Assembly (NCBI GenBank): GCA_003996215.1
Contig: QJPP01003496.1
Span: 27,106 to 91,105, forward strand
Length of the DNA: 64,000 nt
Direction: 5' to 3'
Origin: Jaltomata sinuosa
Taxonomy: Eukaryota; Streptophyta; Magnoliopsida; Solanales; Solanaceae
Shown: one piece after another, positions 46,728-56,619 of the stretch
Layout of the letters: each line of letters starts with the position of its first letter
How positions within the stretch are numbered: position 1 is the stretch's first letter
Notes under the pieces: model-generated
Databases searched by the model: none
Told to the model about the DNA's origin: nothing
What the model saw: only the letters and a program-made list of their open reading frames with translations
Translations under genes and position numbers: made by a program

Positions 46728-47724
46728 AAATGCCCGATCCTGAGGGGATGTAGGACCTTCCAAGACTGTGGAATGTCACCATGGGAGAACTAAAAGTACT
46801 TAAAACTTCACTGCCACATCCCGACGCCCACTCTTACGGGATGTTGGTCCTCACATGCCTCTAGGAGGCTGACAAATTGTACAAAAATTTCTAAGTGTTT
46901 AATTTTTTTCTGTTTTTAAGTTTTGATTTGGTTTACTAACATCATTCAGATGCAGGTACTAAATGGCACCACTAACTCCACTATGACGAGGCGGATCCTG
47001 GAAAGCAAAGGAAAAGGCTGTTACTACTTACCTGAAGGATCAATCTGATTCAGAAGGCGAGAAGAGTGACCCAAACCATATCCCCCTCGTCAGGCTGACA
47101 AAGAGAAAGTTGGTAGTATCATCTCTTTCCCAATCTGAAGAAGTGGGAGGTGATGCACCTAAGCAGGAGCAAGCATTAGAGCATACTTCCCCCCAGTCTA
47201 AAGAGGGGGAAGAGTCATCTTTTGGATAAGCCATTTTAGATAAAGAGAGCAATGCCGCTCCTACACCCAAAAAAAGAGCACAAAAGTCGACTATTAAGGT
47301 TTCCAGTGGTAAGAAGATCGAGTCTGGTTCTGAAAATGGTTCGCAGTTGGGTATGAAAAAGCTGTTGATACTGGTTTTCAGTTCGACACTGAGAGCACCA
47401 CTCCTGAAAAAGAGAAGACACTGCCTACTCCTAAAGATCCTGGGACATCACTAGTTCTCACATCCAAAGATGTCCGACTCTGGGAAAAGGTGAGGTGGAA
47501 TGTAAAAGGGCCACAGAAGATATTTGACTACAGGCTCGAGATAATGGCCAAGGGGAACATGAAACGCTTGATTGCAGAAGAATGAAGGATAAACTCCTTA
47601 AAGCTGAAAGATTTTCCTAAGCTTGAGGATTATTTTCACTATTACTACTTGGCTGGACCAACAAATCATCTCCTAACTATCAGCCGACAATCATACGAGA
47701 GTTCTATGCTAACTCTCAGGCTAT
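46728..47724 (+). pseudogene. second copy of the Athila env-position ORF, N-terminal part
   Basis: Aligns with about 36620-37590 of the first copy, including the upstream GGACG / CTAGGAGGCTGA passage and the start ATGGCACCA. Shared protein text: TYLKDQSDSEGEKSD-like acidic/Ser region, SSLSQSEEVGGDAPKQEQAL, then VRWNVKGPQKIFDYRLEIMA, KGNMKRLIAEE and LKLKDFPKLEDYFHYYYLAG. It is ended at 47724 by the inserted LTR B. Stops at 47228 and 47583, plus frame changes. It comes from a different Athila copy than 36464-39228, since both contain the same N-terminal half. Confidence 0.75.
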
Positions 47725-48717
47725 TGATGAACGCTCAAATCGTGCCCCTCAAAGTTGGAGGTCACGGTGATCGTGCAGCAAAACAAAATTTATAATTCCC
47801 AATGGGTGTCGGGGTCGTACCCAACGGACTTGGAGCTAACTAAATGAATATTGTGCGAACGAGTTCACAATGAGTGTAAATACTTAAAATGAGAAAAGTA
47901 AAAGGTTGGGGGAATTGGGATGTTGTCACTACAATCACAATTCAAATCAAAGCAATAAAAGAAAGCGGGTGTACCAAATTGAGTAGGTGACTAGGGATGT
48001 GTATCCCATGGGGCTTTAATCATAGGATAGGGTGACTATCAATTCACACTTATTCTCGATTATTGACATAAGTAGCATTGTCAAGGGTATGGATTGTTAT
48101 CTCTCGATCAACAACCATATATCCGATAATCTCGGTTAGAGCATCATTGGTTTGATCAACAAATAACCAATCGAAGCTTGGAGAGGTCACACTATATCTA
48201 GCTTAGATCCTTAAGTGGGTAATTCCTTCAATAAGAGCTATTTCTAGCCTCAAATCTGGATGGAGTCACAAGTTCCCACTAGTAATTACATATCCGAAAC
48301 CATGAAATCCTATTTCAAGCAATCACATAGTCAAGTAATGAAAATTAATGTTTGCAACCACCAATTTTATGATTAAAACTTGGTGAAACTACTAGACCCA
48401 TATCAAATAAGCAATTATAAAGATGAATTAACAACACCCACACCCATTTGTCAAGCACCCATCATCAACACACCCCTAGACAAGAGAAATTAGCCACTCA
48501 TAGCAAAGGAGAGAGATATACCAAATGGGTAAGTCAAAATCCTCTTCATTTTAGCTGAGTCTCAAGTTCTAAGCTCAATTTGAGTACACAAATAGTTAAC
48601 GAAAAGAATGGATTCAAACCCTCTTCTCTTTGGAGAGAAAAACTTATTCTCGAGGAAAAAAGCTTTCTAAAATATTCAAGACTGGAGAATGTTATTTACA
48701 ATTGTGCCTATATTGGC

Positions 48718-48725
48718 CTTTTATA
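48718..48725 (-). promoter_or_regulatory. TATA box of LTR B (TATAAAAG)
   Basis: Minus strand AACTATAAAAGGCC, about 500 bases into the LTR and some 50 bases downstream of the word array in element sense. Confidence 0.6.
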
Positions 48726-48770
48726 GTTTTCCAAAACATCACTAAAATTAAGGACAAAATTACCCTTCGG

Positions 48771-49015
48771 GTGGTGTACGGCGCGACGTATGGTTCACAA
48801 TTCGTTATGTGCGTGTTGCACACCCTCTTCTGTCGGACCAGTGACTTCAGCTAACTTTGGGAGCTTCATGTCAAGCGGGTGCACTTTGCACCTTGGGATG
48901 TGCACGTCGCACAGCGACCGCACCCCTTAGCAGATTCTTCAGTGGCTTTTGTAGCTTCATGCGGAGGAGGTGCGGTTCGCACCTCAGCTTGTGTGTGTCG
49001 CACGGCCACCGCATC
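48771..49015 (-). repeat. LTR word array of copy B
   Basis: Plus strand words: GTACGGCGCGACGTATGG, GTGCGTGTTGCACACC, GGATGTGCACGTCGCACAGCG, GGTGCGGTTCGCACC, GTGTGTCGCACGGCC. GTGCGGTTCGCAC and GTGCAC are palindromic cores. The same wording is in the 3' UTR array at 50980-51310. Confidence 0.72.
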
Positions 49016-49220
49016 TCAGGTCAGAATATTCATCTTTTCTGAACACTTCACACTTCACTCCTTTTTAGATCTTTTTGGGTCCATTTCCTTGTTTCTCATC
49101 ATTTATCAAAAGTACTTGCATAGACATTAATAAAGTCCATAAGAACCTCTAAATCTATTCAAAACATAGCAATAATTCATGGATATAGGCTCAATAATTT
49201 GGTAGATTACCGACTTATCA

Positions 49221-49234
49221 AACCTCCAAACTTG
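49221..49234 (-). other. polypurine tract of copy B
   Basis: Minus strand CAAGTTTGGAGGTT directly before the LTR start. Confidence 0.7.
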
Positions 49235-51431
49235 AACTATTGCTTGTCCTCAAGCAAGATACTTACAAGGCAAGGAATGAATTATGCTTTAGACTCAATT
49301 AAGGAACAAAAGACTAATCTATACTAAAAAAAAAAGAATTAAAAAAAGACTCAACTACGATGCTCATCTCAATTTGAACCACCACAAACTCAAGGCATTT
49401 GGCCATTTCAAAACTTTTCCAAAAGGACTTCATTCTTATTTAAAATCAAGGGAATTTTGTCATTCAAAATAAGACATTTAAGCTTCTCAAGTCATTGGCA
49501 TGGACCTTCAAGTTTTTCCTTGAGATTCACCACACAACTTGTCTCAGTCATTCCCCTCAATTAAAATAGAGACCTCATGTTTTAATTTGAGTGCATGATG
49601 CCACTCACCGCAAGAGAGAATCCCACTCACAATCATTCAATTCATAAACAATCGGGATTATAGGAGAACCAAAAAGACTCTCACTCTCTCAAGGAAGTTC
49701 AAGTGCATACGCGTCGAACTATAGGCTTGCCCTTCATATATATTGCCACTAATATAGGGTACTCAAGCTCGAAATCACCAAAGACTTGTGGGTTACGATG
49801 TTGGCTAGGGCTAAGGTGAGGATTTTCATTTGGTTCAAGTGACTACACCACCCTAATGCTCTTTATTCTTATTTCGAACATCGCTCATATTTTTCAATTT
49901 CAGCTTTACCTTATTTCTCCCTCACACAACCCAAGATTTCTCCTTTTTACTCATGATCATTCAAATTCCTTGTATCGCCTTTGTTAGGTGGCACCTATTT
50001 TTGCTTTTCATTTTTCTTATTAGATTGTACTTTTGGAGCAAAATTTTCAATTCAAACCTAAGGTGCTACCTTGCACTTTGAGTGCACTTCTTTTCTTCTC
50101 CTCATTTGATCACATACACCCCCAAACTTAGGCATTTGCCTATGTTATCCTCCATTCCCCCCCCCCCCCAAAACTTATGCTTTTAGCCTACATTTCATTT
50201 TCAAGCAATTAGGGAGGATGGGTGCTAAGATAGAGGTTCCAAAAAGGTCAAGGTGTTAACAAGGTTCGAAAGAACGGTCACAAGCTCAAATGGTTTCACT
50301 AGGGTTGAAGTCATGGGAAGTCATTTGGGCGAATTGGCTATCAAAAAGGGTCTAAGTCACCTTCCAAGCTCGGTCATACCAAGAATTTCACCTTGAATCA
50401 CATTCAGGTAAAGTTCTAGATGACACTTATGCACAAGAATCAAGATAAAGCCTCACCACACAAGGCATCATGCCACAAGATTTCTTTCATTAGTCTCAAA
50501 ATCAATTGGGACAAATGATTTTCGACAAGCTATTCTGAGTTTATTAAACACTCATTTTTGAGTCAATCAAGCCAAAGCGGGAGTGTGCAAGTCATGACAA
50601 GAGAATGCTATTCCTCAAAAATATATTTTCCTTATTCCTTTTATTTTCAAAATAATTTATCAAGAGAAACTTTTTGGTGGGCCCATTTTGAGACAAGCAA
50701 CTGCAGACTCAATTCTAAAACTAAAATTTGGCATTTTCCCTTAAGAAAGTTGACTCTCAATCTATCATAGGGAAACACCAACCCGGTTTGGCACAAAAAC
50801 AAAAAGAAATGAAAGATAAAGAAAACGTTTTCTCCTTGGGAAAGAATCATGGTATTAAGAAAACCCTCGGAGTTTATTTCTAAGCTACTATTAACCAGAC
50901 GATATCCAAGCACCCCCTAATAAAAATGGAGCATTGTCCCCAATGATATTAGCTAGAGAAAGTAGAACACTCCCTGAGGTACTTGTGCGAAATGCACTAC
51001 AGGTGGTGCAGCTGCATCTCAATCGAACAATCAAAGCAGCAAATTTAGACTTCATTATGTTTGTTGCTTGTGCAAAGGCTGTGCGACACGCACTTTGGAG
51101 TATGCAAAATGCCCCAGTGATCGCATGGTGGTATGGATTTATAGGAAGAATTGCAAGTCTTCTGCTAAGAGATGCAAAACTAGTGTGTGACGCGCACAAC
51201 TACTCATGTGATCGCACACCAATCGCACATTGTGTAATTCGACTTATCAGCTTTCTGTTAGGCTCATGTGACCTACTGTGCGATGTGCACCTTCTGAGGT
51301 GCAACTACATGAAGTGTTGCACTATCTAATCATTGCTCACACATCTTCAGCTCGACTCCCAAATATAAGGTTAACAAAAACAACATACAAAATAAAACCA
51401 GAAAGCAAGAAAAATACAGAAGGAAAAAGTT
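49235..51431 (-). other. long 3' UTR of Athila copy B
   Basis: Non-coding, aligned with 11342-13582. Two extra polypurine-like tracts are kept at the same relative places (minus strand TAAGTTTGGGGGTG at about 50117-50130 and TTAGGGGGTGCTTGG at about 50907-50921). A C-run of 11 lies at 50158-50169. Word array at 50980-51310. The 131-codon plus frame at 50934-51329 is made of the array and is not a gene. Confidence 0.7.
50980..51310 (-). repeat. 3' UTR word array of copy B
   Basis: Words such as GTGCGAAATGCAC, GTGCGACACGCAC, GTGTGACGCGCACAAC, GTGATCGCACACCAATCGCAC and GTGCGATGTGCACC. They are the same type as in this element's LTR and in copy A. Confidence 0.72.
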
Positions 51432-51449
51432 CTTGGGTTTCCTCCCAAG
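51432..51449 (-). other. conserved post-pol hairpin, copy B
   Basis: Element sense CTTGGG, loop AGGAAA, CCCAAG, 44 nt after the pol stop, preceded by ATGTTAAACCAAGCGCTT. Same position and sequence as in copy A. Confidence 0.7.
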
Positions 51450-51493
51450 AAGCGCTTGGTTTAACATCATGGCTCGACGAAGGTACCTCTCAC

Positions 51494-53615
51494 TCAAGGC
51501 TCATCTAAGCAAATGGCTTCTACCATTGCAACTTACTCCAGAATGCCCAAGTACTTTTTCACTCATTGCCCAAGTACCATTTTGACCTTAGCTTTCCCAG
51601 GAAAACTTGAAGTCTAGAGTTGAATAGGAGCACCCAATCCCTCGGGTGGAACTCTCGCCTTAAAATTTGTTGATCGTGATAGCGCTTCATTCGGGGTTTG
51701 TAGATAGAGGTACTTTCATATGCTCGCATTCGGAATTCATCAATTTCATTGAGGTCTTCAACTCTACCATGAGCGGCTCTCTCCCAATCTAAGTTCAGCT
51801 TCTTCAAGGCCCGCATAGCTTTGTGTTCCAATTCGACCAGGAGATGACAAGCCTTGCCAAAGACCAATTAGTAGGGGGACATTCCAATCGAGGTCTTGCA
51901 AGCTGTCCTATATGCCTATAGTGCATCGTCCAACTTGCGTGACCAATCCATTTGGTGAATATTCACTGATTTTGAAAGGATGGACTTAATCTCCCGGTTG
52001 GACACCTCAACTTGACCAATCGTTTGTGGATGGTAGGGGGTGGCCACTTTGTGTTTGACCCCATATTTCTCAAGTAGAGCGCTAAAAAACTTGTTGCAAA
52101 AGTGAGATTCTCCATCACTAATGATGGCACGAGGGGTACCAAACCTCGCAAAGATATGTTTTTTGAGAAAAGCAATCACACTTCTCCCTTCATTATTTGG
52201 TAAAGCCATCGGTTCGACCCATTTGGACATGTAGTCCAAAGCCACTAGAATGTAGGTGTTCCCATGGGAGCTTGTAAAGGGCCCCATGAAATTGACACCC
52301 CATACATCAAACAGTTCGACCTCAAGGATAGGTGTTAGCGAAAGTTCATGATCGAGATATTCTCCCTCAATGTTGACACTTGTCACACTTCTTTACCAAA
52401 TCATAGGCATCTTGGAACAAGGTAGGCCAATAGAACCCACTTTGCAACACTTTAGAGGCCGTGCACATACCCCTATGATTTCCTCCAACAGGTGACGAAT
52501 GGCATGCTCTAAGAATGGGTAACATTTCAATTTCTGGTATACACCTCTGTATCATCCCATCGACGCAAATCTGTAACAAGTAGGGCTCATCCCAAAAATA
52601 TTTTTGAACATCGTGGAGGATTTTTTTTTCCTGATTCGAGTTCAATCTCTCTGGAAATAGATCACTTGCTAAATAATTAGCAGAATCCACAAACTAAGGT
52701 GTCAAATCATGAAAAATAGCCAAAATTTGATCATCCGAGAATTAGTCATTGATTTTAAGCTCCCCCACAGGCCTTCCTTCTTCTTCCAAACACTATAAGT
52801 GGTTGGCCAGTTGATTCTGACACCCTCTTCGGTCCTTCACCTCAAAGTCAAACTCTTGAAGAAGTAACACCCATAGGACTAATAAGGTTTTGGCATTCTT
52901 TTTAGTCATCAAATACCTTGTAGCCACGTGGTCAGTGTGCACCACCACCTTAGTCCCCAAGAGATATGCCTGAAATTTCTCAAAAGAAAATAACACAGCT
53001 AACAATTCCTGCTCCGTAACGATGTAATTTTTCTGTGTTGTGTTCAAAGTTTTGCTTGCATAATATATCGAGTAAAAAAGCTTCTCTCTTCATTAACCGA
53101 GAACTGCCCATAAGGCTACGCCACTGGCATCACACATAAGCTGAAAAGGCTTTGACCAGTCTTGTGCAATGATAATCGGAGTGGAGCTGAGCTTTTCTTT
53201 CAAGGTGAGGAAAGCAGACATGCATATATCATCAAAGTCAAATTTTGCCTCTTTTTCTAATAGCTTACATAAAGGGTAAGCCACTTTTGAGAAATCTTTG
53301 ATGAACAGCCGATAGAATCCAGCATGGCCGAGAAAACTCTGGATGCCTTTCACAGTTCTCGGAGGGGGTAGCTTCGATATAACCTCATTTTTTTCCTAAT
53401 CAACTTCAAGCCCTTTTTCGAAGATCTTGTGCCCTAAAACTATCCCTTCCTTCACTATGAAGTGACATTTTTTCCAATTCAACACCAAATTCGTTTCCTC
53501 ACACCTTGTAAGTACCTTCTCTAGGTGCTCCAAACAATTGTTAAACTCATTCCCAACCACCAAAAAATCATCCATGAAGATCTCCATTGTATCCTCCACC
53601 ATGTCCGAGAATATC
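51494..53615 (-). pseudogene. Athila copy B: RT end, RNase H, integrase
   Basis: RT starts at IFSDMVEDTMEIFMDDFLVV, so the FMDD box is intact. Then LVLNWKKCHFIVKEGIVLGH and FLGHAGFYRLFIKDFSKVAY. RNase H: LMCDASGVALWAVLG, TEQELLAVLFSFEKFQAYLL and VVHTDHVATRYLM, acidic residues kept. Integrase: zinc domain ACHSSPVGGNHRG with KKCDKCQ intact. The core begins WGVNFMGPF, with Asn at the first catalytic aspartate; IISDGESHFCNKF and IGQVEVSNREIKS keep the other two. The C-terminal barrel has an internal deletion (SKW runs straight into YLG). Stops at about 51911, 51869, 52370 and 53399. Confidence 0.88.
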
Positions 53616-54302
53616 TATCACGCCCCGAACCATGGGAGGCATGACCGACACCCGGAGCCCCAAAAGGCCGAGGGTGTCAAAATAGAGTGTATCTCTATTG
53701 AACTTGATGGGGGTCTGAGACCGACAAGGTCTCTAAGAATAGCAATTTGAAACACTAAAATCTCAATAGTAGTTAAGCAACTCAAGGCCGACAAGGCTAT
53801 TATCATAGTAGATAGCTAATAACAAGGCCGATAAGGCCATACCCAACACTGATATACATATACACGTCTACAAGCCTCTAGGAGTAAGTAAAATATCTCA
53901 TATCCAGGACAGGGCCCTGGACTACCCATAAGTTGTACATATACATAACCTGGCCAAAATATAAGCTAGACCTCTGACTCGTCAGCTCCACGAAGAATGG
54001 AGCTTACCAAAATGGCTGAACTTTGCAACTCCTACTGAAGAGATCTGTCTGGATATCTGTCTGGACCTGCAGGCATGTATGCAGCGCCCCCAGGCAATGG
54101 GGACGTCAGTACGACAATAATGTACTGGCATGTAAGGTAGAAACATAAAAGCAAGTCGCAAGTAGTAAATCCGAACAAGATATAATATGAAACTTGTAAA
54201 CTGTAATTGGTAAGACTCGTTAAGCTCTTTCTCTTTTATTCTTTTTAGAACACAACACATGCATTAACTCACGCTGCAACTCACTCTTTATAACCCACAC
54301 TG

Positions 54303-54514
54303 AACCACAATAGCGCCTCGGCGCACCCTATATTTAATAGCCTCAATACGGCAGTAGCGCCTCGGCGCACACTATGTATATAATGGCCTCAATATGGCAG
54401 TAGCACCTCGGTGCACACTATGTATATAATGGCCTCAATATGGTAGTAGCACCTCGGTGCACACTATGTATATAATAGACTCAATATGGAAGTAGCACCT
54501 CGGTGCACACTAAC
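54303..54514. repeat. 46-bp minisatellite, five hairpin units
   Basis: Five units with GC(A/G)CCTCGG(T/C)GC starting at 54313, 54357, 54403, 54449 and 54495 (spacing 44, 46, 46, 46). The first two read GCGCCTCGGCGC, the last three GCACCTCGGTGC, so both arms change together. Each core can fold back on itself. Confidence 0.85.
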
Positions 54515-55691
54515 ACGCAAACCACGCATAATAAGTGTATTACTAGATTGACCTTTAAAGCTATTCTTGTTATTTATGAAGGTTCATTTAGATAACTTCT
54601 TTAGCCTTGGCTTACTAGGTGTTGGACTCAACATACCAAACACATATAGATGGGGATCTGACTTGCTAAATTTCCTTGTATACTTTCTAAAGCTTGATTA
54701 GGGATCACACTACAAAGAAGAAACTTGACAAAAGGATAACTTACGTTTCGTGCAAAAAGAATCAGATTTTTATAAGAAGGCGACTTGAATCACCATAATG
54801 TATAAATTAGTTCCTTAAGACTTGTTGAGTTACCAAATCAGCTCTCTTACAACAAAATACTCAAATTCCTTCTTTCGGAGTTTAGAGTTCTATTTCTAGA
54901 TTCATGCCGATAAGGAATAAAGAAGCCTTAACATACCTCGTTCCTTTCGAAGATTGCGCTTACCACAACTTGGACTTTCCCTTATTAAGTTAATCTACAA
55001 CACAAGGGTATAATGAAGCTAATATTAGCTCTTAAACCTGCTGCAACATTCCCAAAACAGTAGCTAAACATTTCCCGGGCAGATTTACGTATTTTGCATT
55101 AATTAAAGGTGTATCGTCACACCTTTCTCCCCTATCCAATACACATCACACACACACCAACCTACTGCCTCCAATAATACAAAACACATCAAACAGCCCC
55201 TACACAACTCACCATGCCGAAATACAATAGCAACACATTGAACCCACGGCTTCCGATCGCCGTCCCGTGAGTTCTTAACAACAATTCAACAACAATTGTC
55301 CATCCGAACTTCAATCCAAAAATATGATTATGGGCAGAGTACTTACCACACTTGAAGGGGTGTTTTTATCCTCTTTTTATGCCTTGAAAAGCTTAAGTAC
55401 CTCCTACACATACACCAACAAGAGAAGAAGAAATCTCTTAATTGTTACACAATATCTATGTGTTAAATCTTAAGAAAGGGGCTGCCATAGTTCATGTCTT
55501 TCTTACCATAGGATATCCTAGATATATGTAGTAGATTAATATAAATATAACAAGTGGTTTAACTCACCTTAAGCTTGAATTAATCTTGATCTTGTTAGAA
55601 CCCTAAAGGTAGAGAAGGGCTGCCAAAAAGGAAAGGAGATAAGAGAGAATTTTTCCAGCTTTTTGTGATCAACATTGATCAGCAAAAGGCC

Positions 55692-55699
55692 TATATAAA
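55692..55699 (-). promoter_or_regulatory. TATA box of the LTR at 53616
   Basis: Minus strand CCCTTTATATAGGCC, about 520 bases into the LTR read on the minus strand, directly downstream of the TGGGCC cluster. Confidence 0.55.
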
Positions 55700-55733
55700 G
55701 GGACCTTTTTGGCCGACTTTTTTTGAGTATATT

Positions 55734-55923
55734 TGGGCCAAAATGGGTCAAGAAACTTGGGCCAAAATTACCCTTTGCTTGGGCCTCAAAAGGGTTAAGT
55801 TTTGGGGCTGATTTTGGCTTCTCTTGGGTCAAAATGTGGTCAATATTGGTGGCTACCTTTTGTAGTTGTTTGGGCCAGATTTGGTTGTGCTTTGATGGGC
55901 CAACTTTAAGCTTCATTTGGGCT
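55734..55923 (-). promoter_or_regulatory. cluster of TGGGCC (site II-type) elements
   Basis: Plus-strand TGGGCC at 55734, 55758, 55780, 55871 and 55896, and TGGGCT at 55918, mostly within TTGGGCCAAAAT phrases. TGGGCC/T is the plant site II element, which TCP-class factors bind. Six copies in 190 bases directly upstream of the TATA box look like a promoter module. Binding is inferred from the motif only. Confidence 0.6.
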
Positions 55924-56220
55924 ACCATTAGGTCTAATAATCCATGGTGTTGCTGCCCGTAATCGGCCCTCGGAACTTAGTTCATTAGCGTAGGTAGGTG
56001 ATGCACCTACTTGTCACCTAAGAGCTTAGATAAGTCGAGCAAGTACCTCACTTGTTTTATCTCATTTTCAAAACCCTCATCCTTCTAATTTAACTTAACA
56101 CTTATATACATTTGACCATTTCAAATTCTAGGCTAAAGTACCCCTTCACAATCTCGAGCTCAAATACCTTCGTCGATATTTACTTAGTCACATAGGTTTT
56201 GAAAGGTACGGGGTGTTATA

Positions 56221-56546
56221 CCTATCATGTTCAACCCTATTATATTCATTCATAGGCAATGAATTATAAAATATACCATTCAACCCATCTTTCTCACCAT
56301 GATCAACCCACACAAAATATCTACTCTTAAATCCACTACGATAGAGATGAACCATAACTGTATCTGGATTTAAAAACTTCAGGCACTGGTATTTACTACA
56401 AGGACACCTAACCAAACCATGACTTTGATAGTTGTCTAGTGACATTGGATGCTCGATAAAACCTCTAACTCCTTCAAAAAAATTAGGTTTATTAGGACCA
56501 TCATTTTCATAATACATATCATACATCCATAAGCGATGATCTATCT
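56221..56546 (-). pseudogene. CACTA transposase-associated domain exon
   Basis: Minus strand, entering after a splice-acceptor-like TTTTTGTAG near 56546. The protein reads IDHRLWMYDMYYENDGPNKP, then FFEGVRGFIEHPMSLDNYQS, HGLVRCPCSKYQCLKFLNPD and TVMVHLYRSGFKSRYFVWVD. This is the transposase-associated domain at the N-terminus of En/Spm-type transposases, with its RCPCSK and VWVDHGE motifs. One of the usual further cysteines is replaced (SKYQCLKF). It is cut at 56221. The last ten codons of the open frame (to 56188) come from the LTR, so the frame is chimeric. The catalytic transposase domain is missing. Confidence 0.85.
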
Positions 56547-56619
56547 ACAAAAATATAATAATTTAATTATAAATTAGATTCATTGATATTCATAACATAA
56601 ACTAAAGTTGAAAACTAAT

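Larger units (their letters stand above)
47725..49220 (-). repeat. complete LTR of Athila copy B
   Basis: Minus strand TGATAAGTCGGTAAT (49220) to GCGTTCATCA (47725), 1496 bp. The polypurine tract directly precedes it. Word array at 48771-49015 and TATA box at 48718-48725. The LTR end lies within the env-position ORF copy, so this element probably inserted there. Confidence 0.87.
47725..53615 (-). mobile_element. Athila-type element, copy B
   Basis: On the minus strand: RT (cut at 53615 before its active site), RNase H, integrase, pol stop at 51494, hairpin, 3' UTR with word array, polypurine tract and a complete LTR (49220-47725). No env-position ORF. It aligns with copy A throughout the shared part. 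Confidence 0.9.
53616..56220 (-). repeat. solo LTR or LTR fragment of another family
   Basis: TATCACGCCCCG at 53616 to GGGTGTTATA at 56220, 2605 bp. The ends look like TG...CA ends altered by one base each. The promoter features (TGGGCC sites, then TATATA) imply minus-strand orientation. Left neighbour is Athila RT, right neighbour a CACTA element. The 5-base flanks (ATATC and CCTAT) do not match, so this is not a clean solo-LTR insertion. The 119-codon minus frame at 55569-55928 covers the promoter and is not a gene. Confidence 0.7.

Noticed and set aside
50934..51329. 131-codon plus-strand open frame
   Set aside because: Composed of the 3' UTR word array of Athila copy B; not conserved in copy A.
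55569..55928. 119-codon minus-strand open frame with Pro/Lys-rich repeats
   Set aside because: The repeats are translated TGGGCC promoter words in an LTR; no protein signature.
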